Assembly: GCA_023429995.1 (NCBI GenBank)
Contig: JAEZCE010000027.1
Span: 306,083-370,082 of the forward strand
Direction of reading: 5' to 3'
DNA length: 64,000 bases
Origin: Bacillota bacterium
Lineage (GTDB): Bacteria > Bacillota > UBA4882 > UBA8346
The position numbers were made by a program, and so were the translations under genes. This document shows positions 26,098 through 34,246 of the stretch, in pieces (positions within the stretch are counted from its first letter, which is position 1; every line of letters starts with the position of its first letter). The notes beneath the pieces are model-generated. The model was not told where the DNA came from, searched no databases, and worked only from the letters and a program-made list of their open reading frames with translations.

Positions 26098-26346
26098 ATG
26101 ATCGAAGATATCGGAGATAATATTGACGTAGTAGCAGCTTTCACGAATGGAAAGATTCTGCCTATTCTATTTTCTTGGCGTAATCGCCGCTATATCAATT
26201 TGAAAGTAGCCAGCACGTGGAATGAAAAAGAAGGGGAATCTAAGCTGGTTCATATGACAGTGACTGCCGATAGTCCTAATCAATATGAAATTTGCTTTAA
26301 TAATCAAAATTTTAAGTGGAGCTTGGTAAAAGTCGATCATGAATGA
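26098..26346 (+). CDS. SOS-boxed small conserved protein (DUF6504-like)
   Basis: An 82-residue protein from ATG 26098 after GAGGTG; the frame upstream contains the promoter. It starts I-E-D-I-G-D-N-I-D-V-V-A-A-F and continues with I-L-P-I-L-F-S-W-R-N-R-R-Y, a pattern I associate with the DUF6504 family found near translesion polymerase genes (family assignment tentative). A close paralogue lies at 39001 with the same type of operator. It overlaps the UmuD-like gene by 8 nt, so the two are co-translated. Confidence 0.7.
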   Translation: MIEDIGDNIDVVAAFTNGKILPILFSWRNRRYINLKVASTWNEKEGESKLVHMTVTADSPNQYEICFNNQNFKWSLVKVDHE

Positions 26347-26713
26347 GACTGATCTCCCCGCCATTGTCGCGGGTTTTCCGTCCCCGGCAGAAGATTATGT
26401 GGAGCCAGAGATTGACCCGGTAAAATTACTGATTAAAAATTCCTCGACCTTTTGTAGCCGGGCCAAGTGTTGCTATGATGATGTTGGGATCAGTACGGGG
26501 GATATAGTAGTAATTGATAGATCGTTGAACTGTAAAGAAGGCATGGCCGCTTGTATTTTGGAGGGTCAATTTACGATTAAACGATTTAAGCGAGAACGGG
26601 GTATGGTCTGGATATTGCCTCCGAAGGATACGGATTATGAGCCGATAATCTTGCAAGAGGGAGACGATTTTATGGTATGGGGGATCGTGACTTATATAAT
26701 TAAGAAGGTATGA
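26339..26713 (+). CDS. UmuD-like S24 family protein with Cys in place of the nucleophile Ser
   Basis: A 124-residue protein. The A11-G12 site before F-P-S-P-A-E-D-Y-V-E matches the self-cleavage site and arm of UmuD. G-D-I-V-V-I-D-R-S-L (residues 54-63) and G-Q-F-T-I-K-R (76-82, with K81 at the catalytic Lys) are conserved. Where UmuD has G-D-S-M, this protein has C44-C45-Y and is one residue shorter, so Cys aligns with the catalytic Ser. No umuC/dinB gene follows. It may be a slow, inactive or thiol-based form; the operon is SOS-boxed. Confidence 0.75.
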   Translation: MNETDLPAIVAGFPSPAEDYVEPEIDPVKLLIKNSSTFCSRAKCCYDDVGISTGDIVVIDRSLNCKEGMAACILEGQFTIKRFKRERGMVWILPPKDTDYEPIILQEGDDFMVWGIVTYIIKKV

Positions 26714-26789
26714 ATCAAATTTAAAAACTCTAATTCATGATAGGCAGTGGGGATTTAATTGCTATGATAAAAATCATCCGTGGTATCTA

Positions 26790-26872
26790 CTTGACAATTA
26801 TAATCATAAACCGTAAAATAATAGACAGATAGATGGTTAATTATTTTGCGGTATTTAAATAAAATTGTCAAG
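26790..26872. promoter_or_regulatory. Long inverted repeat carrying a near-perfect promoter
   Basis: Two 33-nt arms around a 17-nt loop: CTTGACAATT/AATTGTCAAG at the outside and ACCGTAAAATAAT with ATTATTTTGCGGT at the inside, with a less paired middle. The left arm is itself a promoter, TTGACA-N17-TAAAAT, reading into the next operon. The right arm on the other strand reads TTGACA-N17-CAAAAT, so two promoter-like arms face each other. It ends 9 nt before AAGGAG of the next gene. Confidence 0.65.
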
Positions 26873-26888
26873 TAAAGGAGAATGTTAA

Positions 26889-27515
26889 TTGGACCATTTC
26901 AGTAATAGCCCTGAGTTATTATTAAATAATTTATTAAATGACAATAATAAGCTTACTATTTCGAGAGAAATTCATGTGGCTTATAAAATTGTGGATGATT
27001 TTTGTACAAACTATTGTAAAATAGGTGATAAATTAAAAGATCAATATCGGGTTAAAGCATTGAATTGTATGGTTGAACATCGGCTTATTGAAGCGGCCAA
27101 CAATCATAGTTTGGAATCGTTTTATTGGAATGAGGAACCTAATTCCATACGAAATTGTTATCATTTAAAATTAAAAAATCCGAACGCTATTTTAACAGTT
27201 AGCCAAGTACGTGATAAAAATGGTTTCCCTCGCAATGCAAAGTATAGAACAATGCATAGATATAGTTATCAATTAAAACTTGAAGGAATCGATGATGGAA
27301 GTGGTGAACAATTACCATACATAATTATTACTCACGGATATAAATCATCAACTCCGCAGTTTATAAGAGTTGGAGTTCCGGAATCTTTGCCATTAAAGGC
27401 GTGGGCTTATCAGATTGATATTTCAAATGTAAGCGTAAATGATGATGTTTCCATTATCGAGGAAAAAGATTCTGTAATGCTTCGAAATTTAGAAAAAATT
27501 GTTGAGATGGGCTGA
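26889..27515 (+). CDS. Hypothetical protein paired with Xre-ImmA/IrrE protein
   Basis: A 208-residue protein starting at TTG 26889, 8 nt after AAGGAG. It is Asn- and Lys-rich, lower in GC than the late genes, with no signal peptide or membrane segment; a beta-rich centre (H-R-Y-S-Y-Q-L-K-L, L-P-Y-I-I-I-T-H-G-Y) is visible. I do not recognise a family. It is 5 nt upstream of an Xre-ImmA/IrrE gene under the shared promoter at 26791. COG2856-type regulators commonly pair with toxins or control mobile elements, so a toxin-antitoxin role is possible. Confidence 0.6.
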   Translation: MDHFSNSPELLLNNLLNDNNKLTISREIHVAYKIVDDFCTNYCKIGDKLKDQYRVKALNCMVEHRLIEAANNHSLESFYWNEEPNSIRNCYHLKLKNPNAILTVSQVRDKNGFPRNAKYRTMHRYSYQLKLEGIDDGSGEQLPYIIITHGYKSSTPQFIRVGVPESLPLKAWAYQIDISNVSVNDDVSIIEEKDSVMLRNLEKIVEMG

Positions 27516-27520
27516 TTATT

Positions 27521-28657
27521 GTGACAACTAAACAAAATAAAATAATAGGAGCACGAATACGAGAGGCACGACTTGCTAAGGGTTATAGCATGTCGGATCT
27601 ATCAAGATTAGTCGGGGATATATCTAAGCAAGCTATTTCTCAGTATGAATCTGGAGATATAACCCCTACGGCTGAGAAATTCGAAAAAATTGTAAATGTT
27701 TTAGGATTCCCTCATGATTATTTTTATAGTCAGACTCCAGTTGTACTTAATGAACCTATTTTTTTTAGGAAATATAAAACTGCTCAGAACAAAGAATGTG
27801 ATATGGCTAAATGCAGGGTTAAATGGATGGTTGAAATATTAGATTATCTACAAGATTTTTTTGATTTCGTTAATGTGAATGTAATAGAAAAGGTCGAACC
27901 CAAGCCTTATTCAGATGAAGAAATCGAGAATATCGCGGTTGAAGTACGTAAGTTATGGGGGATGGGGCTTGGACCTATTAGCGATTTACATCTTTTATTA
28001 GAGAATAATGGATTTATTATTTCTAAGTCAAATTTAGGTGAAAGAAAGATGGATGCGTGTTCTACCAGATACGGTGATCGTCCATTACAGTTTTTAACTT
28101 CCGACAAATCATCGGCTTGTAGATCGAGATTTGATGCCGCTCATGAACTCGGCCATAGAATTCTTCATCAAGCTTGGGTAGATTTTGATTATTTAAATAA
28201 CAAAGATAATTATGAACGTATTGAGTATGAGGCAAATCGTTTTGCGGGAGCTTTACTGATGCCTAGAGAATCTTTTATGCGTGAGGTTTATTCAGATTCT
28301 TTCGACTCCTTAATTAATTTAAAAAGGCGTTGGAAAGTATCAATTGCTATGATAATGTATCGCGGTCGTAATTTAGGTGTATTTAATGAAAATCAATATG
28401 AATATCTTCAACGTCAACGTTCTTGGAAGGGTTTTAAAACTAGGGAACCGTTAGATGATGAAATACCAGACGAAGAACCAAGAACATTAAATAAAGCGAT
28501 GAATATATTAATCAAGCAAAAAATTCAATCGGTAGAACAGATATTAGATTCAATAAAACTGCCAGTTCATGAAATCGAAGCTCTTTGTAATCTCGATATG
28601 GGTAGTTTGAATACAAATAATAAAGTTCCTACACTTAGATTAATAAAATCTATTTAA
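27521..28657 (+). CDS. Xre-family regulator with ImmA/IrrE metallopeptidase domain
   Basis: A 378-residue protein from GTG 27521. Residues ~8-62 are an Xre helix-turn-helix (I-G-A-R-I-R-E-A-R, S-K-Q-A-I-S-Q-Y-E-S-G). Residues ~130-270 are an ImmA/IrrE peptidase with A-A-H-E-L-G-H (HExxH at 208-212) and E-Y-E-A-N-R-F-A-G-A-L-L-M-P downstream, the third zinc ligand region. Such proteins sense DNA damage or phage signals and cleave a repressor. It forms an operon with the gene at 26889. Confidence 0.85.
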   Translation: MTTKQNKIIGARIREARLAKGYSMSDLSRLVGDISKQAISQYESGDITPTAEKFEKIVNVLGFPHDYFYSQTPVVLNEPIFFRKYKTAQNKECDMAKCRVKWMVEILDYLQDFFDFVNVNVIEKVEPKPYSDEEIENIAVEVRKLWGMGLGPISDLHLLLENNGFIISKSNLGERKMDACSTRYGDRPLQFLTSDKSSACRSRFDAAHELGHRILHQAWVDFDYLNNKDNYERIEYEANRFAGALLMPRESFMREVYSDSFDSLINLKRRWKVSIAMIMYRGRNLGVFNENQYEYLQRQRSWKGFKTREPLDDEIPDEEPRTLNKAMNILIKQKIQSVEQILDSIKLPVHEIEALCNLDMGSLNTNNKVPTLRLIKSI

Positions 28658-28798
28658 TTAATATTGCCAGGCCTTTTCGACTCGACTTTATTTTTCCATT
28701 CCATCACCTAATGTTCACCCAATGAACACATAATTAATGTATTTTTTCAATAGATGCGGCAAGGGATAAACGCCTACCCTTCTTGTCGTAATCTTCTT

Positions 28799-28832
28799 AA
28801 TAGGCCCTTTTCGGAGGGCTATTTTAATTTTA
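28799..28832. terminator. Probable terminator after the ImmA operon
   Basis: AATAG-CCCT pairs with AGGG-CTATT (one bulged G) around TTTCGG, followed by TTAATTTT. The stretch 28658-28928 otherwise shows no gene. Confidence 0.55.
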
Positions 28833-28928
28833 TATTACTTATTTCTCACATATCGACCACATAATAGACATAAACAGATGATATATTATAAATGTTACAT
28901 CATTTTGTATATAGGGAAATATGCTACC

Positions 28929-29102
28929 ATGTCTAAAATAACTGTTTGGACTATTTGCCCATTTAGTGGGAAGTTAGAATACTGTTCGCGGCAGGAATGT
29001 TATGAAAGGCAAGAACGAAATGAATTAGATGAATGTAAGAAAAGAATTTTAATTAAGCAGCATAAAAAAATAAAACCACTTAACTTAAAACTTATTTTTT
29101 AA
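28929..29102 (+). CDS. Small cysteine-containing hypothetical protein
   Basis: A 57-residue protein from ATG 28929. It begins S-K-I-T-V-W-T-I-C-P-F-S-G-K and has four cysteines (C-P-F, Y-C, E-C, E-C) in the first 35 residues, suggesting a small metal-binding fold, then a Lys-rich tail. The ribosome binding site is weak (AGGGAAA, far upstream). It ends 21 nt before the IS element. Confidence 0.45.
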   Translation: MSKITVWTICPFSGKLEYCSRQECYERQERNELDECKKRILIKQHKKIKPLNLKLIF

Positions 29103-29123
29103 GGCTATAGGTACAAAAAAAGC

Positions 29124-30636
29124 GAGGCTGTATTTCCGACCGTGTAAATGGGAATAATCTCCAATAGAATAAAAAGGAGATATAACCATGACACAATTAA
29201 ATGAAAACGAAATACAGCTTGCAGAACTCATTAGCAAAGAGTGCGCTACCCCCGCTGACGTGACGTCGAAGCTCAAAAATCTTTTTGCTGGGGCTCTAGA
29301 AAAGATGCTCGAAGCCGAAATGGACGAGCATCTAGGTTACGAAAAAAACAGTATCCTGGGTAATAACAGCGGTAACAGTCGTAATGGCTACGGCAAAAAG
29401 ACCATCAAAAGCGAATGGGGAGAAAGCGAAATAAGCGTTCCTCGGGATAGGAACGGTACATTTGATCCCCAGGTTATCGAAAAACGTCAAACGCGAACCG
29501 ACGATATTGAAACGCGGGTTCTGGCGATGTATGCCAAAGGCATGTCTACCCGCGATATAGAGGACCATCTGCATGACATATATGGAGTAGACGTCTCGCC
29601 AAGCTTGGTCAGCCGTATAACAGACAAGCTTATGCCGGCGGTGGTCGAATGGCAGATGCGTCCCCTTGAACCGATTTATCCGGTTGTCTTTTTGGATGGA
29701 ATAGTATTCAAAGTTCGCAAGGACAGCCGGGTAGTCAATAAGTGCCTTTACACCGTTTTAGGAATCAACATGGATGGGCACAAAGAAATACTGGGGCTGT
29801 GGTTATCAGAGAACGAAAGCGCCAGCTTTTGGACGACCGTATGCAATGAACTGAAAAACCGTGGTGTTGAAGATATTCTAATTGCGTGTCGTGATAACCT
29901 TAGCGGATTTTCGACTGCAATTGAAACGGTGTTCCCGAAAACAGAGCAACAGTTGTGCGTGATCCACCAAATCCGTACTTCTACCAAATATGTACCGTAT
30001 AAGGACATCAAGCAGGTGATGGCGGATTTGAAACTGGTTTATGGCGCCCCCTCATTGGAAGTGGCCGAATATCGACTGGAGGAATTCCGGGAAACGTGGG
30101 GTAAAAAGTATCCCCAAATACTAAAGTCATGGGACGCGAACTGGGCCGAGTTGTCAACCTATTTCAAATATCCGCAGGAAGTGCGGACACTGATCTACAC
30201 CACCAATGCTGTGGAGGGCTTCCATCGGATGTTACGCAAGTTCACCAAGACCAAAACGATTTACCCGACCGACGACGCAGTCAAAAAGTCAGTATACCTG
30301 TCGGTACAGGAAATCTCCAAAAAATGGAGTATGCCGATCCGCGACTGGGGAATAATAATCGGACAACTACTGATATTTTTCGAAGACCGGCTGCAAGGGA
30401 GGATAGCCTCGTAATGCTGAGGCTCCGCCTCCGGACTTCCGAGGTTTAGCGCTTTTGTTTTCCAAGGCGGCAGAAAAAACGGCGGCCCCAATGGGAAATC
30501 CGCCGCCTTGCTAAACCTTATGCGCCGCTCGGGTCGCTCCCCAGCGTTGCCCTATCCTGCGCATGAGTAAAAGCAATATTAGTATGTTAAAAATATTGTT
30601 AGATTATTCCATTTACACGAATCGCGTGACACTCCC
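29124..30636 (+). mobile_element. Intact IS256-family insertion sequence, 1513 bp
   Basis: One transposase ORF is bounded by imperfect terminal repeats whose best-matching part is CGTGTAAATGG at both ends (inverted at the right). Direct 8-bp repeats AAAAAAGC flank it (29116-29123 and 30637-30644), the target-site duplication length typical of IS256. The element lies in the A-rich arm of a bidirectional terminator. Between the transposase and the right end, GGTTTAGC and AAGGCGGC are repeated inverted (30444-30518), a large RNA hairpin. Confidence 0.9.
29188..30414 (+). CDS. IS256-family (mutator-type) transposase
   Basis: A 408-residue DDE transposase. D of F-L-D-G-I, D of A-C-R-D-N-L and E of N-A-V-E-G-F-H-R form the expected catalytic triad region, with the IS256 signature C-V-I-H-Q-I-R between. 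The N-terminal helix-turn-helix part (E-A-E-M-D-E-H-L-G-Y, S-R-N-G-Y-G-K-K-T-I) is complete. AAAGGAG precedes the ATG. The frame is uninterrupted, so the element may be active. Confidence 0.95.
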   Translation: MTQLNENEIQLAELISKECATPADVTSKLKNLFAGALEKMLEAEMDEHLGYEKNSILGNNSGNSRNGYGKKTIKSEWGESEISVPRDRNGTFDPQVIEKRQTRTDDIETRVLAMYAKGMSTRDIEDHLHDIYGVDVSPSLVSRITDKLMPAVVEWQMRPLEPIYPVVFLDGIVFKVRKDSRVVNKCLYTVLGINMDGHKEILGLWLSENESASFWTTVCNELKNRGVEDILIACRDNLSGFSTAIETVFPKTEQQLCVIHQIRTSTKYVPYKDIKQVMADLKLVYGAPSLEVAEYRLEEFRETWGKKYPQILKSWDANWAELSTYFKYPQEVRTLIYTTNAVEGFHRMLRKFTKTKTIYPTDDAVKKSVYLSVQEISKKWSMPIRDWGIIIGQLLIFFEDRLQGRIAS

Positions 30637-30644
30637 AAAAAAGC
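30637..30644. repeat. Right target-site duplication of the IS256 element
   Basis: AAAAAAGC repeats the 8 bases at 29116-29123 on the left of the element, showing a transposition event rather than a rearranged end. Confidence 0.8.
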
Positions 30645-30677
30645 CAAGTCAATTAATCTTCTTGACCTGGCTTTTTT
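30637..30677. terminator. Bidirectional terminator interrupted by the IS insertion
   Basis: AAAAAAGCCAaGTCAA pairs with TTGACcTGGCTTTTTT around a 9-nt loop; A and T runs on both sides let it work in both directions. It terminates the PLD nuclease gene that ends at 30679. The target duplication overlaps its left arm. Confidence 0.8.
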
Positions 30678-30678
30678 A

Positions 30679-31239
30679 TTACTCCGTCTCTCCCCATCGC
30701 CATTCCCAATTCTTCTCGTAAAGCTCAACCAATTGCCGATTCCCTCTAAAAACCAAACAATTCTCCGCGTTATTATTCTCGGCGTTTTTCGTAAAATTAA
30801 AACTCCCGGTGATGACATCGGCTCGGTCCACGATCATGATCTTGCTATGAGCAATCGCAAAAGCTCGGTCAATATGTGTCGGTACCCCAGCATTAGTCAG
30901 GTATGTAGCTGATGAATATTTCTCTGTCTTCTGCGACTTATCCAAGATAACTCGAACATTTACCCCGCGCCTATGAGCGTCAACCAATGCCTGTGCAATA
31001 GGCGCGCTGGTAAAACTATAAGCCTGTACCTCAATTGATTTTTTAGCAGAATTGAGTTCTTGGACGATCATATCGGTGATCCCGCCCCGGGGAGAGAAAG
31101 CAACCTGGATGGTACCAGTAGCCTGGATGGTATTAGGGTGGCTAATGTCGCCAGGCGGTGTAGGCCGTGCCTCGACGACAGCTGATGCTAAAAGTGTCAT
31201 AATAGCAAGTCCCACGTATAAGTACTTTCTTTTAAACAT
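30679..31239 (-). CDS. Secreted phospholipase D-like nuclease (Nuc type)
   Basis: A 186-residue protein. Residues 1-24 form a signal peptide (cleaved after V-E-A). The rest is a single PLDc_2 domain: S-I-E-V-Q-A-Y-S-F near the first strand and the HKD motif H-S-K-I-M-I-V-D followed by G-S-F-N-F-T and N-A-E-N at the C-terminal half. Proteins of this size dimerise to make one active site and cut DNA or phosphodiesters outside the cytoplasm. AAGGAGG precedes its ATG. It is transcribed alone to the terminator at 30637. Confidence 0.88.
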   Translation of the reverse strand: MFKRKYLYVGLAIMTLLASAVVEARPTPPGDISHPNTIQATGTIQVAFSPRGGITDMIVQELNSAKKSIEVQAYSFTSAPIAQALVDAHRRGVNVRVILDKSQKTEKYSSATYLTNAGVPTHIDRAFAIAHSKIMIVDRADVITGSFNFTKNAENNNAENCLVFRGNRQLVELYEKNWEWRWGETE

Positions 31240-31339
31240 ATTAAATCCTCCTTGGTATGTTCTTCCATGAAATTATAATATAAAAAGATAATCAGAGCAA
31301 AAGATTACGGTGTATGGTTAGTTCAAATTATTTTCGAGA

Positions 31340-31822
31340 TTAATCATTTTCCATTCGATACTCAAGTAGGTATTGGTAATCCTCGGCATACTGCATGACT
31401 AAAGCCCAAATTACTTCTCCTTCACTGCCTGCTATAATGGGTTGCCAGTTTCTTATAGGATAATACTTTGAATCTAAAATACTTCCATCCTTAGCATAAT
31501 CAATACTATTTATCCAGCAAGATTTTTTATCAAGCGAATAGAGTTTATGGTCAATATAATAAGCAAAATTTTCAAATCCTTGGGTTTTAAGCTTGTCCTT
31601 TTGTCGTTCTTGAATATATTCTTTGGCTCCTTCAGTGGTCGGCTGGTGTTTAACCCATACCTCGATGAACAGTTCACCAAATTCTTTTTTAAACCTGATT
31701 GTATCCGTATCAAAGTATAAGGATTCATAAGAACTAGAGCCAATAAATTTATAATTACCTTCTGCAAAAATTGTAGGACAAAAAGCTAGTACAGCGATAA
31801 TGAGCCAAAATTTCATTTTCAT
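31340..31822 (-). CDS. Secreted surface-adhesin-E-like protein
   Basis: A 160-residue protein from the ATG at 31822 (AAAGGGTGATCCT upstream); longer in-frame starts lack such a site. A signal peptide covers residues 1-20 (ending F-A-E-G). The mature part has the pattern Y-F-D-T-D-T-I-R-F, then V-W-V-K, then Y-Y-I-D-H-K-L-Y-S-L and W-I-N-S-I-D-Y, which recalls adhesin-E-like proteins common in diderm Firmicutes. Function at the envelope is inferred. Confidence 0.65.
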   Translation of the reverse strand: MKMKFWLIIAVLAFCPTIFAEGNYKFIGSSSYESLYFDTDTIRFKKEFGELFIEVWVKHQPTTEGAKEYIQERQKDKLKTQGFENFAYYIDHKLYSLDKKSCWINSIDYAKDGSILDSKYYPIRNWQPIIAGSEGEVIWALVMQYAEDYQYLLEYRMEND

Positions 31823-32057
31823 AGGATCACCCTTTCGTGCCAAAGTATTTTGTTTTTTGACACTGAGATATGTAGTTTCCATAAATTTCTATATATTTTT
31901 TATAAATCCTTTATCTCATTTTTTTAAACGAAGTCTAATAGTCCGTTTTTCTATATTTGATGCCTATAGAACAACACTCTTTAATTTGTCAACGAATCAT
32001 TGATTCGTTGTTGATTTCGTATGTATCCCTCATAATTTAATTAGATGTCATAAAACC

Positions 32058-32076
32058 CGTGTCAATTTGTGACACG
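32058..32076. promoter_or_regulatory. Palindrome upstream of the ParM-like operon
   Basis: CGTGTCA and TGACACG stand as 7-bp inverted arms 5 nt apart, 24 nt before the start of the actin-like gene. A second palindrome, CAACGAATCATTGATTCGTTG without its outermost base, lies at about 31988-32008. They could be operator or centromere-type sites for the partition-like operon; no clear direct-repeat parC array is seen. Confidence 0.45.
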
Positions 32077-32099
32077 AAACGAAATTAGGAGGGTTCATA

Positions 32100-33170
32100 T
32101 TGAAAGAAGAAGTAAAATTTATTTCGGTGGATATGGGGAATTCTGCGGCTAAAATTTGCGAATTCGGCAAGGACGGAAGAATTGAGTTTTCTACTATTCC
32201 AAATATCGCGGGGCCAGCATGTAGTTTAAAATTTCCACCAAGCGGGTCCGACGATAACATTCTTTCGGTTAAAGTACAAACAGCCGAGGAGCCCGAACAC
32301 CGGGAAGAGTATTTTGTCGGAAAATTAGCCCAAAGGGAGCTTCAAGAAAATGCCGATCAGGACACCGACCGGAACAAAGCGGAATCATATGGTATCAACA
32401 TCATTACTCCCACCATTTTAGCGTTGCATTCCACGGGAACTCCAATGGTTCTTTGTACCGGAGCCACGTTTCAGGATTTTGCGGATCAGTCACCACGATT
32501 AAAGCAACGACTTACGCAGCGGCACAAAGTATTGTTCAGGTATGGTACTCATGCAGGACAAACGGTAGATGCCAATGTAACCAGTACTTATACATTTCCC
32601 CAATTAGGAGCCGGATTAATCGGAATGCTCCGGGATGATCAGGGACGGCCGCGCCGGGATGACTGGGATAATAAAACTGTCCTTGGATTAGATTTTGGGC
32701 ACGGACAAGTCCATTTTGGAATAATGCAAAACTTGGAGTTTATTCAATCTTCATGCCATTCAACTGATTTCGGATGTGCTCGGATTATAAGCGCGGTTCA
32801 GGATTATTTGAATGCAGCTCCATACTATGTGAATGCCACGATTCCGCAATTACAGGAAGCGGTTGAGAGAGGCTATTATTTGCAGCACAATAACAAGATT
32901 GATTTATCTGAGATCATTGAAGCGGCTCAGGCTGAAATTATGGAACAATTATACCGGGCGCTGAGTAACCCTAAGAATATTTCAAAGGCGCTTTTTGACT
33001 CGATCAACGAGATAGTTATTATGGGAGGCCGAGCGGTTTTAATGGCTCCCTATGTAGGAGCAAAGCTCGGCATGAAACCGGAAATATCGCGGAATTATCT
33101 TGTTGAGAACGCCCGGGGAATGTTACTCATAGCCCAGGATAAATGGAGAGCGGAAAATGGCAGCATCTGA
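32100..33170 (+). CDS. ParM/StbA-like actin ATPase, DNA segregation
   Basis: A 356-residue protein from TTG 32100, 7 nt after AGGAGG. Actin-fold motifs are in order: phosphate 1 (V-D-M-G-N-S-A-A-K), phosphate 2 (G-L-D-F-G-H-G-Q near residue 200), and an adenosine-like I-V-I-M-G-G-R-A near 305. Such actins form filaments that push replicons apart in plasmids and phage-plasmids. It overlaps a small downstream gene by 14 nt. It has no obvious role in a chromosome and points to a captured plasmid or phage-plasmid segment. Confidence 0.85.
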   Translation: MKEEVKFISVDMGNSAAKICEFGKDGRIEFSTIPNIAGPACSLKFPPSGSDDNILSVKVQTAEEPEHREEYFVGKLAQRELQENADQDTDRNKAESYGINIITPTILALHSTGTPMVLCTGATFQDFADQSPRLKQRLTQRHKVLFRYGTHAGQTVDANVTSTYTFPQLGAGLIGMLRDDQGRPRRDDWDNKTVLGLDFGHGQVHFGIMQNLEFIQSSCHSTDFGCARIISAVQDYLNAAPYYVNATIPQLQEAVERGYYLQHNNKIDLSEIIEAAQAEIMEQLYRALSNPKNISKALFDSINEIVIMGGRAVLMAPYVGAKLGMKPEISRNYLVENARGMLLIAQDKWRAENGSI

Positions 33171-33486
33171 TCTTTTAGACATTCATTTTAGGGTCGGAAA
33201 TCGCTCGGTATTAGATTTAAAATTCCGGGCGGTGGTTACCGCCCAAAAGCCCCAAGATGAAACGATGAGTGATTTTGTCAAGAGGGCTGTAATAGAACGT
33301 TTTGATGCTGAAGAAAACCAACAACAAGAGATATCCGCAGTTGAAAAGGTACGTCAAGAATTAATGGAGAGAATACGAAACTTGGAAGGGAGGATTGAAG
33401 CTGGATATACCCCCAGGGAGAATTTGATTAGAGAACAAAACGATATTAAGAACGACAAAGTAAACAAATTATCATCGGCATGGTGA
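33157..33486 (+). CDS. Possible ParR-like partner of the actin ATPase
   Basis: A 109-residue protein overlapping the actin gene by 14 nt. The first half (I-H-F-R-V-G-N-R-S-V-L-D-L, E-T-M-S-D-F-V-K-R-A-V-I-E-R-F) fits a ribbon-helix-helix DNA-binding protein; the second half is a charged coiled coil (E-K-V-R-Q-E-L-M-E-R-I-R-N-L-E). Actin-type partition operons have exactly such an adaptor downstream. The family assignment is inferred from fold pattern and place. Confidence 0.65.
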   Translation: MAASDLLDIHFRVGNRSVLDLKFRAVVTAQKPQDETMSDFVKRAVIERFDAEENQQQEISAVEKVRQELMERIRNLEGRIEAGYTPRENLIREQNDIKNDKVNKLSSAW

Positions 33487-33499
33487 AGGAGGAATAATA

Positions 33500-34246
33500 T
33501 TGGATAATCAATTGTCAATATTTGAAGGTAAGAAATTAACGATATTGTTTGCGGATGATGTCAACTTTCAGTTTAAGGGTGACTTTCTGATTAGGGCAAA
33601 GGATGTTGCGGAAATATTGGAATATGCGTCAACTCAAAAGTTCGCAGACATAGTAAAAGAAAAATATTTGGTATTAGTGAGAAATTCCCACTTAACCAAA
33701 ATGGTTGAGTGGAAATTGCATAACAATGGAGAGACTTTCCTAACAAATCATGGTTTAAATCAGGCTCTAGCCAATAGCCATATGCCAAAAGCTGAGCCCT
33801 TTCAGGACTGGCTATATGAGGAAGTTTTGCCCTCAATTCAAAAACATGATGCATATCTCACTCCTGCCAAAATCGAAGAAGTATTATCTGATCCAGATAC
33901 CATCATCAGGATGGCCATCAGTTTGAAAGAAGAACGTCGAAAGAGGATGGAAGCCGAAAAGACTAATGCAGTCTTAATGCACGTTAATAAAACATATACA
34001 GCAACGGAGATCGCTAAAGAACTTGGATTTAAATCGGCTACAGCATTAAATAACGACCTTAGAGTAAAGCGAATACAATTTCAGCAGAATGATACTTGGG
34101 TGTTATACAGTCAGTATGCAAATAAGGGTTATGTCGAAATTAAACAGGAAGCTTTGGATAATGGGGTTGTTATTTATTATCGTAGATGGACTCAACTAGG
34201 AAGAGAGTTTTTATTAAAATTATATTGTATTGAAAAGACTGCTTAA
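33500..34246 (+). CDS. Phage antirepressor, Bro-N and KilAC domains
   Basis: A 248-residue protein. The Bro-N domain covers residues ~5-115 (F-L-I-R-A-K-D-V-A-E-I-L-E-Y, F-L-T-N-H-G-L, F-Q-D-W-L-Y-E-E-V-L-P-S-I). After a helical linker the KilAC/ANT domain follows (Y-T-A-T-E-I-A-K-E-L-G-F, T-Q-L-G-R-E-F-L). Such proteins counteract phage repressors. It follows the partition-like genes and converges with an Xre regulator, overlapping it by 4 nt. Confidence 0.88.
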   Translation: MDNQLSIFEGKKLTILFADDVNFQFKGDFLIRAKDVAEILEYASTQKFADIVKEKYLVLVRNSHLTKMVEWKLHNNGETFLTNHGLNQALANSHMPKAEPFQDWLYEEVLPSIQKHDAYLTPAKIEEVLSDPDTIIRMAISLKEERRKRMEAEKTNAVLMHVNKTYTATEIAKELGFKSATALNNDLRVKRIQFQQNDTWVLYSQYANKGYVEIKQEALDNGVVIYYRRWTQLGREFLLKLYCIEKTA

